From the NCBI GenBank assembly GCA_903879825.1, contig CAIRND010000002.1, forward strand, positions 1-20,750: DNA of 20,750 nucleotides, in the 5' to 3' direction. Within the stretch, counting starts at the first letter, position 1. Every line of letters begins with the position of its first letter. Of this stretch, positions 1 to 6,926 are shown piece after piece. The notes under the pieces were generated by a model. That model was not told the origin of the DNA. It ran no database searches and saw only the letters and a list, made by a program, of their open reading frames with translations. The stretch is from an uncultured Geobacteraceae bacterium. GTDB taxonomy: Bacteria > Desulfobacterota > Desulfuromonadia > Geobacterales > Pseudopelobacteraceae. The position numbers and the translations under genes were made by a program.

Positions 1-591
1 ACACCGCTGTCGCGGTTGAATGTCTCCGAGGGGATGGCAACTCCTCTGGCACATGAGGAGTACCAGCGTCTGTACGAGACGTTTGGCTGCAAAAAAATCA
101 CCTCTGCCCGCTATGAGCCTATTCATCACCGCCTTGCCACCCACTGGGCGCGGCTGATAGAGCTGCTTTACGCTTCGGAGAGGATGCTGGAGCTGGCGTG
201 TGATCCTGAAATAACCTCCCCGGAGACCCGCACTATTCCTGATCCGGCCTGTTTTGTCGGCGAGGGTGTCGGCTCTGTCGAGGCGCCGCGCGGAACGCTG
301 ACCCATCATTATGTTACTGATAAGCGGGGAGTGCTGACGATGGTCAATATGATCGTTGGCACCACCAACAATTATGCTCCCATTTCCATGTCCATAAAGC
401 GCGCAGCGGAAAAGCTGATAACCACTCACGCGCCGGATGAATCAATCCTCAACAGGGTGGAGATGGCGTTCAGATTGTATGATCCCTGCCTTTCCTGCGC
501 AACCCACTTTCTCCCCGGCAAGATGCCTTTGACCGTCGCGATACGTGACAGTCAGGGTGGACTGCTGCGGGAGATGCGGAGGAAGGGATGA
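1..591 (+). CDS. mvhA: [NiFe] hydrogenase large subunit, group 3 (MvhA-like), 3' part
   Basis: This is the C-terminal 196 residues of a cytosolic [NiFe] hydrogenase catalytic subunit; the reading frame is already open at base 1, so the 5' part lies outside the window. The C-terminal metal-binding motif DPCLSCATH (bases 481-507) carries the two cysteines that ligate the Ni-Fe(CN)2CO centre. It is followed by a 27-residue tail, which in this family the maturation protease removes after the His. The block GVGSVEAPRGTLTHHY is typical of group 3 (Mvh/Hox-like) enzymes. The protein would oxidise H2 or reduce protons. Its stop overlaps the start of its presumed protease by ATGA, and HdrA and MvhD follow, which fits a group 3c Mvh-Hdr arrangement. 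The N-terminal CxxC pair is not in view, so completeness cannot be judged. Confidence 0.9.
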   Translation, partial: TPLSRLNVSEGMATPLAHEEYQRLYETFGCKKITSARYEPIHHRLATHWARLIELLYASERMLELACDPEITSPETRTIPDPACFVGEGVGSVEAPRGTLTHHYVTDKRGVLTMVNMIVGTTNNYAPISMSIKRAAEKLITTHAPDESILNRVEMAFRLYDPCLSCATHFLPGKMPLTVAIRDSQGGLLREMRRKG

Positions 592-1076
592 ACGGGTCTG
601 CTGCGTCGGGTACCGTCATAATAGGGATGGGGAACCGGCTGCTTTCCGATGATGGCGTCGGGATTGCCGTTGCCCATGCTGTGGCGGAGCGTCTCACCGA
701 TGTCATGAAACTGACCGTAACGGAGCTGCCTACCGGGGGGATTCGCCTGATGGAGGCGATGGCCGGTTTTAAGCGGGCGGTGGTGGTGGATGCCATGCTG
801 AGCGGTGCGGCTCCCGGCACTGTCCACCGTTTTGATCCCAAGCATTTTGTAACCACCAAGAACACGTTTTCCAGCCACGATACAGATTTTACCACCGCGT
901 ATGACCTGGGGGTGATGGTGGGGGTTGATCTTCCGGAACAGCTTTCCTTCTGGGGTATTGAGGCGTGTGAGTTTGACCTTTTTAGCGAACGTCTCACCGA
1001 TAAAGTGGCTGCAGCATTGCCGGAGGCTGTCAGCCTGATCGTTGCGGAGATTATGGCATGGGAGGAGGCACCGTGA
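588..1076 (+). CDS. hydrogenase maturation endopeptidase (HycI/HybD/HoxW family)
   Basis: This 162-residue protein is a nickel-dependent protease that trims the C-terminal tail of the hydrogenase large subunit after nickel insertion. The N-terminal signature GMGNRLLSDDGVG (residues 13-25) matches the family. The likely nickel-sensing ligands are D22 (Asp as in HycI, rather than Glu as in HybD), D68 in VVVDAM and H97 in SSHDTD. The length is normal for the family. The start codon lies in an ATGA overlap with the large subunit, and AGGAAGG just upstream can act as the ribosome site. The position directly after the large subunit strongly suggests that this is its dedicated protease. An unassigned protease of the same fold is less likely. 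Confidence 0.92.
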   Translation: MNGSAASGTVIIGMGNRLLSDDGVGIAVAHAVAERLTDVMKLTVTELPTGGIRLMEAMAGFKRAVVVDAMLSGAAPGTVHRFDPKHFVTTKNTFSSHDTDFTTAYDLGVMVGVDLPEQLSFWGIEACEFDLFSERLTDKVAAALPEAVSLIVAEIMAWEEAP

Positions 1077-3025
1077 AAATTGGGCTCTATTTCTGTAACT
1101 GCGGCAGTAATATTTCCGATAAGATCAGCTCCAATGCGTTGATCGCAGCGGCCGCAACCTTTCCTGACCGCCCCTATGTACAGATCGTGGATTTTATCTG
1201 CTCGGAAGATGGCAAACGGCAGTTTGAGGAGAGTGTAAAGTCAGAGCAGCCTGATCGGGTAGTCGTGGCTGCGTGTTCACCTCGAGATCATGAAGCCACC
1301 TTCCGGCGTTGTCTGACCAATGCGGGTATGAACCCCTATCTGATGCAGATGGTCAACATTCGCGAGCAGATTGCCTGGGTGACGGAAGATCCGGCCGTTG
1401 CAACTGAAAAGGCGATAGCAGCTATTCGGGGAGCGGTCTGCCGGGTGCGGTTGCAGCAACCTCTGGAAAAGAAACTGCTTGAAATCTGTCCTGATGCGCT
1501 TGTCATCGGTGCCGGTCCGGCCGGGATGAAGGCGGCCCTGTCATTGGCTGAAGCGGGTCGATCAGTGGTGCTGGTTGAACGGACGCCGTTTATTGGCGGC
1601 CTTCCGGTCCGTTATGATGAACTCTTCCCGGCTCTGGAATGTGCCCCCTGCATGCTGGAACCGCTGATGGGAGAGCTGCTCCATGGTGACTACGCCGAAA
1701 AAATCGAGCTGATGACCATGTCGGAACTGATCGGTGTGACCGGTTTTTACGGTAATTTTAATGCGAAAATTAGGCAGAAGCCGCGCCACGTTTCACTGCA
1801 CCAATGCATCGGCTGCGGCGAATGTGTGGCGGTCTGCCCCGCTACGACCATGAATGAGTTTAACAGCAACGCCAGCGAGCGCAAAGCGATCGATTTCGCC
1901 TTTGCAGGAGTGCTGCCGAACGCCCCGTTTCTGATGGAGGGGGTTTGTCTCCGCTCAAAGGGGGAGGAGTGCCGCGCCTGTAAGGATGCCTGTCCGATGG
2001 GCGAAGAGGTTGTCGCTCTGGAAGAGGAAGAGGCTATTGTCGAACGGAAAATCGGCGCAATTATTGTGGCTACCGGCGCCGGGTTGTATGATGCCTCTCA
2101 CCTGGTTGGTCTGGGTATGGGCACTCTGCCCGATGTCTACGACGCCTTGCAATTTGAACGGCTGCTTTCGTCCACCGGTCCGACGGGTGGTGAAATCCTG
2201 ACCGCAGACGGTAACGTTCCAACGTCGGTTGCTATCATTCATTGCGTCGGAAGCCTGGACGAAGAGCATAAACCCTATTGTTCCGGCATCTGCTGCCAGT
2301 ACGCATTCAAATTCAATCATATGATTTCGGCCAAACTCCCGGATGCCTGCATAACTCATTATCACCGGGAGCTGGTAATGCCGGGCAAAGAGGCGCGCAC
2401 TTTATTTAACCACGCTGTCAGGAACACAAAATCTTCCCTGAAGCGTTACGATGGTATCAAAGATCTTGCCGTCACACGTACCGCTAATGGCAGGCTTGAG
2501 GTCAGCTCTACGGGAGAGGTGTTTTGTGCGGATATGGTGGTTCTCTGTCCGGCCGTGATACCCGCAGAGGGAGCTGATACGCTTGCCACCCTGCTGGATG
2601 TCAGCCGTGATTCATTCGGGTTCTTTCGTGAACTGCATGGACGGATGGACGCCGCCCAGAGCACCATCAAAGGGGTTTATCTGGCTGGTTCCTGCCAGGA
2701 GCCGATGGATATCAGATCGGCGATGCTGGAAGGGATGGCCAGCGTCGGCTACACCTTGGCCGGGCTTCAGCCGGGGCGCACCATTGAGATCGAACCAATC
2801 ACCGCTGAGGTTGATGAAACCCGCTGTTCCGGTTGTCGTCTCTGTGGCTCTGTCTGCCCCTACCGAGCGATCTCTTTCAATGTCGAACATAATGCTTCAA
2901 ATGTTAACTCTGTCCTCTGCCACGGCTGCGGCACCTGCGTGACCGCCTGCCCGGCAGGAGCCATTGTTGGACATCACTTTACCAATGAGCAGATCATGGC
3001 CGAGATAGAAGGAGTTCTTTCATGA
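1073..3025 (+). CDS. hdrA: HdrA-like FAD/iron-sulfur protein (heterodisulfide reductase subunit A)
   Basis: HdrA is the flavin subunit that bifurcates or confurcates electrons in Mvh-Hdr complexes in the cytoplasm. I use GTG at 1073 (650 residues), because GGAGGAGG at 1061-1068 sits just before it and the protein then opens MKIGLYFCNCGSNI, the usual HdrA N-terminus; the ATG at 1058 lies upstream of that site. Visible parts are the N-terminal CNCGSNI, an FAD-binding GAGPAG loop (residues 146-151), a [4Fe-4S] site C245/C248/C251/C255, a cysteine group C300/C303/C307, and two C-terminal ferredoxin motifs at C585-C595 and C616-C626. The length matches methanogen HdrA. The start overlaps the protease stop as GTGA and the stop overlaps mvhD as ATGA. 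No HdrB or HdrC is present in this window. Confidence 0.93.
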   Translation: MKIGLYFCNCGSNISDKISSNALIAAAATFPDRPYVQIVDFICSEDGKRQFEESVKSEQPDRVVVAACSPRDHEATFRRCLTNAGMNPYLMQMVNIREQIAWVTEDPAVATEKAIAAIRGAVCRVRLQQPLEKKLLEICPDALVIGAGPAGMKAALSLAEAGRSVVLVERTPFIGGLPVRYDELFPALECAPCMLEPLMGELLHGDYAEKIELMTMSELIGVTGFYGNFNAKIRQKPRHVSLHQCIGCGECVAVCPATTMNEFNSNASERKAIDFAFAGVLPNAPFLMEGVCLRSKGEECRACKDACPMGEEVVALEEEEAIVERKIGAIIVATGAGLYDASHLVGLGMGTLPDVYDALQFERLLSSTGPTGGEILTADGNVPTSVAIIHCVGSLDEEHKPYCSGICCQYAFKFNHMISAKLPDACITHYHRELVMPGKEARTLFNHAVRNTKSSLKRYDGIKDLAVTRTANGRLEVSSTGEVFCADMVVLCPAVIPAEGADTLATLLDVSRDSFGFFRELHGRMDAAQSTIKGVYLAGSCQEPMDIRSAMLEGMASVGYTLAGLQPGRTIEIEPITAEVDETRCSGCRLCGSVCPYRAISFNVEHNASNVNSVLCHGCGTCVTACPAGAIVGHHFTNEQIMAEIEGVLS

Positions 3026-3477
3026 CAGCGGTGAAAAACTTTGAGCCTAAAATAATCGGATTCCTGTGTAACTGGTGTTCCTATGCCGGTGCCGATAAAG
3101 CGGGCGGCATGCAGGAATCGTATCCTCCCAATGTTCAGGTAATCAGGGTCATGTGCAGTGGCAGGGTCGATCCGCAGTTTGTTCTCTCGGCCTATGAAAA
3201 AGGTGCCGATGGTGTTATTATCCTGGCCTGTCATCCTGGCGACTGCCACTACAAAGAAGGTAACTGCCGCGCCTTGCAGCGTCACACCATGTTGACTATG
3301 GTGCTGGAACAGCTGGGAATCGAAAAAGAGCGCTGCCGTCTGGACTATGTTTCCGCAGGAGAAGGGGAAAAGTTTGGTCGGGTTATCAATGAAATGGTTG
3401 AATCGGTTCGTCTGTTGGGACCACTTATCAAAAATGGCAGTTCAACCACAGAGTCACTGAGAACACAGAGTAAATAG
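3022..3477 (+). CDS. mvhD: MvhD-like [2Fe-2S] subunit linking hydrogenase to HdrA
   Basis: This 151-residue protein belongs to the MvhD/FrhD-type delta subunit family, which passes electrons from the hydrogenase to HdrA. Conserved cysteines are C16 and C19 (LCNWCSYAGAD), C45 (VMCSGRVD), C70 and C75 (ACHPGDCHY) and C82. The start lies in an ATGA overlap with hdrA. The final residues TTESLRTQSK (142-151) are encoded by the left arm of an inverted repeat at 3445-3470 and have no resemblance to the family, so the natural end was probably near residue 138 and the tail came with the repeat. Together with the upstream genes it completes a hydrogenase-HdrA module, apart from the parts upstream of the window. 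Confidence 0.92.
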   Translation: MTAVKNFEPKIIGFLCNWCSYAGADKAGGMQESYPPNVQVIRVMCSGRVDPQFVLSAYEKGADGVIILACHPGDCHYKEGNCRALQRHTMLTMVLEQLGIEKERCRLDYVSAGEGEKFGRVINEMVESVRLLGPLIKNGSSTTESLRTQSK

Positions 3478-3591
3478 TAAGTCTTTTGAAAGACCGGGTT
3501 TACCCAAAAGGTGGCAGTCGGGTATTATGGTAACAACTATATTGTGTTGGATATAAAAAGTTTTTCTCTGAGATCTCTGTGACTCTGTGGT
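3445..3591. repeat. inverted repeat with CACAGAGTCAC arms, overlapping the mvhD 3' end
   Basis: The left arm at 3445-3470 begins ACCACAGAGTCAC; the right arm at 3566-3591 ends GTGACTCTGTGGT. The arms are reverse complements at 23 of 26 positions, with about 95 bases between them. The left arm lies inside the mvhD reading frame and encodes its last residues. The element could form a long stem at the operon end, though no clear T-run follows. It resembles dispersed intergenic repeats common in Geobacter-type genomes (from memory, not searched). Confidence 0.75.
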
Positions 3592-3700
3592 GAGGTTTGC
3601 ATGGTTTTTGACACAGGTTACTGGTACGCGGGGATAGCGTGTAATGATGTTGAGATTGAGATGATACAGAAACATAAAAACAAACAGGAGGAGATTCATT

Positions 3701-3922
3701 ATGGCAGTTTCAGTACTTGACGCACGAGGGCTCAAATGTCCGCAACCGACACTCAAGATCACCGTTTTATCGGTAAAGATGAAACCGGGTGATGTCCTTG
3801 AAGTTATTGCCGATTGCCCCACCTTTGAAAAGGATGTGCGCGATTGGTGCTCACGAGCCAGAAAGACCCTGCTCTGGGTCAAGCCGGAAGGAACCGCAAA
3901 AAAAGTCCAGATTCAGTTCTGA
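3701..3922 (+). CDS. TusA/SirA-family sulfur-carrier protein
   Basis: This 73-residue protein is of the TusA family, small carriers that hold persulfide sulfur on a cysteine and pass it on in thiolation, molybdopterin or sulfur-metabolism pathways. It shows LDARGLKCPQPTLK with the diagnostic CPxP motif (C13 is the active cysteine) and further cysteines in ADCPTF and DWCSRA. The start is supported by AGGAGGAG at 3686-3693, 7 bases ahead of ATG. It follows the hydrogenase/HdrA operon after 223 bases that hold an inverted repeat, so it may have its own promoter; TTGACA at 3608 is present but lacks a good -10. TusA proteins occur beside Hdr-like complexes in sulfur-oxidising bacteria, but the role here is unknown. 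Confidence 0.88.
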   Translation: MAVSVLDARGLKCPQPTLKITVLSVKMKPGDVLEVIADCPTFEKDVRDWCSRARKTLLWVKPEGTAKKVQIQF

Positions 3923-3971
3923 TTGATTCTTGTTATGTACCGCCTCAAAACGTCAGAAAGGATGTAATGAT

Positions 3972-5636
3972 TTGAACACTAAAACAACAATTGTGGCTGC
4001 GAAACTTAAAAAAATTCGTGAGGCTTACATAAAACAACTGCCTGCACAACTGGAAGCAATCCGGTCTGCCTATTCCGCTTTTGTTGTCGGAGACGATGCG
4101 CACGCTTCGCTGGAAGATCTGCATCGGCGCATTCACACCATGAAAGGGGCGTGCGCTTCGTTTCGGCTGAGTATGTTGAGTGCGGAAGCAGCAGCGGGGG
4201 AACATCTGGCAAAAGATGCGCTGTGTGCTTCCTCTGCTCCTGACAGACAGTGGCATCAAAAAATGCAGGAACATTTCACTCGAATGGAACACGAAATTTC
4301 CACGATTGATCCGTTGCAGGGAATGGATTTGCAGATTCATGAACTGGCAATAGCCGCTGAAAAAACTGCCGAAAGAGAACGGAAGCTTGTGTATCTGTGC
4401 GAAGATGATTCGTTCCAGCGTCTGACATTGGCAACGCAGATAGGCTGTTTTGGTTTCGAGGTGTTTTCCTTTGGCGAACCCGAACAGTTGAGTAACGCAG
4501 TACAAAATTCCCCACCCGATGTGATTGTTATGGACATGATATTTCCCGATAATCCATCGGGAGGTGCAGAAATTATGAAGGTCATTCAGTCGACACGTGA
4601 TAACCCGATTCCCACGGTTTTTATTTCGTCTCGGGATACACTCGAAAGTCGATTGTCTGCTGTGCGTGCCGGTTCAAGTGCCTACTTTGTAAAACCGATC
4701 AATATGACGGATCTTTGCTCCACACTCAGTCTGCTCACTTGGGCGGTTAAGCCGGAGCCGTACCGTATTATGATTGTTGATGATGATCCGCAACTGGCCG
4801 AATATCACGCTTTGATTCTTCAGGAAGCGGGGATGATAACCTTGACGGTGAATGATCCTCTGCAGGTGATGTCTCCCTTGTTCGAATTCAAACCGGATCT
4901 GATACTAATGGATATGTATATGCCCGGTTGTAACGGCATGGAGTTAGCCAAGGCCATTCGTCAAATGGGCACCTATTTCAGTATTCCTATCGTCTACCTC
5001 TCCAGCGAAACCGACATCGACAAACAGTTTGAGGCCATGCATATTGGAGGTGATGAGTTTCTGACCAAGCCGATCAAACCTCACTATCTGATTTCCTCCG
5101 TGGTGGTGCGAGCCGAGCGGATGAAAATCATCCGTTCCCAGATGGTGCGGGACAGTATGACCGGCCTGTTCAATCATACGGCAACGAAGGAACATCTGGA
5201 TACGGCCATTGCCCATGCCCAACGCAAACAGGAAGAAGTCTGCTTTGCCATGATTGATGTGGACAAGTTTAAGAACGTAAACGACACCTATGGCCATCCG
5301 CTTGGTGACCGGGTTTTGATTGCTCTTGCCCGGCTTATCAGGCAACGCGTGCGTAAAGCTGATATTGTTGGTCGATTTGGCGGTGAAGAGTTTGCCGTTA
5401 TTCTTCCCGGCTGCACTATTTCCGAGGCTGGCGTTCTTTTGAACGAGTTGCGGGAGAGTTTCGCTGCCGTCAGTTTTCAGGCAAAAGACGAAACATTTTC
5501 ATGTACTTTTAGTTGCGGAATTGCCCCGCTTTCACTCTATGGTGATTCGGCTGCTCTCAATGCAGGGGCTGACGAAGCGCTCTACGTTGCCAAGAACGGC
5601 GGACGCAACCAGGTTGTGGCTGCCAAGGGGCGTTGA
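3972..5636 (+). CDS. Hpt-REC-REC-GGDEF diguanylate cyclase
   Basis: This multidomain signalling protein makes c-di-GMP. I choose the TTG at 3972 (554 residues), preceded by AAAGGA at 3957-3962; a further TTG at 3930 lacks a ribosome site. The domains are a histidine phosphotransfer domain with H55 in HTMKGA; REC1 (about 138-255) with acidic pocket EDD, phospho-acceptor D188 and K241; REC2 (about 265-380) with VDDD, D314 and K366; and GGDEF (about 392-552) with GGEEF at 470-474. An inhibitory site, RKAD at 461-464, lies exactly five residues before it, so product feedback is expected. No membrane segment is visible. It lies 49 bases after the TusA gene and may be cotranscribed with it. The histidine kinase partner is not in the window. 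Confidence 0.93.
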   Translation: MNTKTTIVAAKLKKIREAYIKQLPAQLEAIRSAYSAFVVGDDAHASLEDLHRRIHTMKGACASFRLSMLSAEAAAGEHLAKDALCASSAPDRQWHQKMQEHFTRMEHEISTIDPLQGMDLQIHELAIAAEKTAERERKLVYLCEDDSFQRLTLATQIGCFGFEVFSFGEPEQLSNAVQNSPPDVIVMDMIFPDNPSGGAEIMKVIQSTRDNPIPTVFISSRDTLESRLSAVRAGSSAYFVKPINMTDLCSTLSLLTWAVKPEPYRIMIVDDDPQLAEYHALILQEAGMITLTVNDPLQVMSPLFEFKPDLILMDMYMPGCNGMELAKAIRQMGTYFSIPIVYLSSETDIDKQFEAMHIGGDEFLTKPIKPHYLISSVVVRAERMKIIRSQMVRDSMTGLFNHTATKEHLDTAIAHAQRKQEEVCFAMIDVDKFKNVNDTYGHPLGDRVLIALARLIRQRVRKADIVGRFGGEEFAVILPGCTISEAGVLLNELRESFAAVSFQAKDETFSCTFSCGIAPLSLYGDSAALNAGADEALYVAKNGGRNQVVAAKGR

Positions 5637-5666
5637 TGGGGTGGGGTTTAGGAAACAGGAGCATCT

Positions 5667-5747
5667 AAAACCAACCCCCCTCAGTCCCCCCTTATCAGGG
5701 GGGAGGCCTTGAAGTCTCCCCTGATAAGGGGAGATTTAGAGGGGTTT
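5667..5747. repeat. palindromic C-run/G-run element (copy 4, diverged) between convergent genes
   Basis: The left arm 5667-5702 (AACCCCCCTCAGTCCCCCC then TTATCAGGGGG) and the right arm 5714-5747 are near reverse complements around a short loop. Each arm also holds its own hairpin, at about 5686-5702 and 5718-5731, both with a TTATCAG/CTGATAA core. It shares the layout of the three copies near 13.2-14.0 kb: two C-runs followed by a hairpin, then the inverse. It lies between the 3' ends of two convergent genes and could act as a bidirectional transcription barrier. Confidence 0.8.
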
Positions 5748-5776
5748 GCACCGAAAGAATAAGTGTTGCAGGATGT

Positions 5777-6889
5777 CTAGTTACAGCAGGAAAGGTTCCC
5801 CTCTTTATAAACGACAATAAAGGCTTCAACCACGCCGGGATCGAACTGTTTTTCGCTGCAGGCTTCCAGCTCATTCAAAGCGATTTCGTGACTGAGGGCC
5901 GTGCGATAGGGACGAGTTGATGTCATGGCGTCAAAGGCATCAGCAACGGCGATAATCCGGCCGATCAGAGGGATGTCCTCTCCCTTTTTCTGGTCGGGAT
6001 AGCCGCTGCCGTCATATTTTTCATGATGGTGGCGTACGCCGCCGATCATCGCCCGCAACGATTTAACGTGCTCCAAAATTTCAGAACCAAGTACGGGATG
6101 GCTGTTCATTTCGGCAAATTCATCCAGATCAAGTTTGCCCGGTTTTTGGAGTACCCGGTCAGGAACCCCGATTTTTCCGATATCATGGAGAATCGCTGAC
6201 AGATGCAGCTCTTCCAACAGTTTTTCAGGCAGCTTCATCTGCTGAGCTATGGCCATGCTGTATTCACACACCCTTCGTGTATGTCCACCCGTGTAGGTAT
6301 CACGTTTTTCAAGCGCCTCGGCAAATGCCATCGTGACCCCTAAAAACGTATCCCGTTGTTCCTGATAGAGCAGGGCGTTTTCTATGGCCGTCCCGACCTG
6401 GTGGGCCAGCGTTTCCAAAATTTCCAGATCATCATCCGAAAAATGTCCATCCTTCTTGTTGATTGCCTGGAGAACCCCCACCATACGTTGCTTACTGGCT
6501 ACCGGAACAACAATCATATTACGGGTTTCATAGCCGGTCGTTCGGTCGACATCCTTATTAAAGCGTTTGTCCGCTTGGACATCATCAATGATTAATGCAC
6601 CGCCTCTGCGTGCGACCCAGCCGGCGATCCCCTGCCCAGGCTTGAGCCGGATCTCCTTAAGCTGTGCCGTCTTGTCACCGGTTGATGCCTCGAAGTAGAG
6701 CTCCTCCGTCCCGGGATCAAGCAGAAGCAGACTGGCTGCATCGGCATTGACGCAGCTGGTGGCCATCTCCACCGCAAGCCGTTTGATTTCGCCAGGGTCA
6801 AGTGACGAATTTATCAAAGCAGCAATTTCCATGAGAGAATGAAGTCTTCTTTTTTCGTCATTTGCGGAAACCGGTTGTAAGCGGCTCAT
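5777..6889 (-). CDS. GAF-HD-GYP cyclic-di-GMP phosphodiesterase
   Basis: This 370-residue soluble protein has an N-terminal GAF sensor domain (about 25-172) and an HD-GYP domain (about 180-365), which hydrolyses c-di-GMP. Metal-binding and signature residues are present: H203, HDIGK at 235-239, H264, HHHE at 287-290 and DGSGYP at 293-298, so the enzyme appears active. There is no receiver domain, so the GAF ligand (a small molecule or redox cofactor) is the likely input. The start ATG is preceded by an AAGAGG ribosome site. The gene lies 37 bases after recN on the same strand and probably shares the nadK-recN transcript. It converges with the diguanylate cyclase gene on the other strand. The C-terminus ends in CC, a small oddity. 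Confidence 0.93.
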   Translation of the reverse strand: MSRLQPVSANDEKRRLHSLMEIAALINSSLDPGEIKRLAVEMATSCVNADAASLLLLDPGTEELYFEASTGDKTAQLKEIRLKPGQGIAGWVARRGGALIIDDVQADKRFNKDVDRTTGYETRNMIVVPVASKQRMVGVLQAINKKDGHFSDDDLEILETLAHQVGTAIENALLYQEQRDTFLGVTMAFAEALEKRDTYTGGHTRRVCEYSMAIAQQMKLPEKLLEELHLSAILHDIGKIGVPDRVLQKPGKLDLDEFAEMNSHPVLGSEILEHVKSLRAMIGGVRHHHEKYDGSGYPDQKKGEDIPLIGRIIAVADAFDAMTSTRPYRTALSHEIALNELEACSEKQFDPGVVEAFIVVYKEGNLSCCN

Positions 6890-6926
6890 TGAATACCTCT
6901 TGAATGAAAGCTAAAAAACTGATCGC

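Noticed and set aside
3601..3720. 39-residue small ORF before the TusA gene
   Set aside because: It overlaps the TusA start, has only a weak ribosome site and no recognisable features.
3454..3882. 142-residue minus-strand frame
   Set aside because: It is antisense to the TusA gene and the inverted repeat, without family features.
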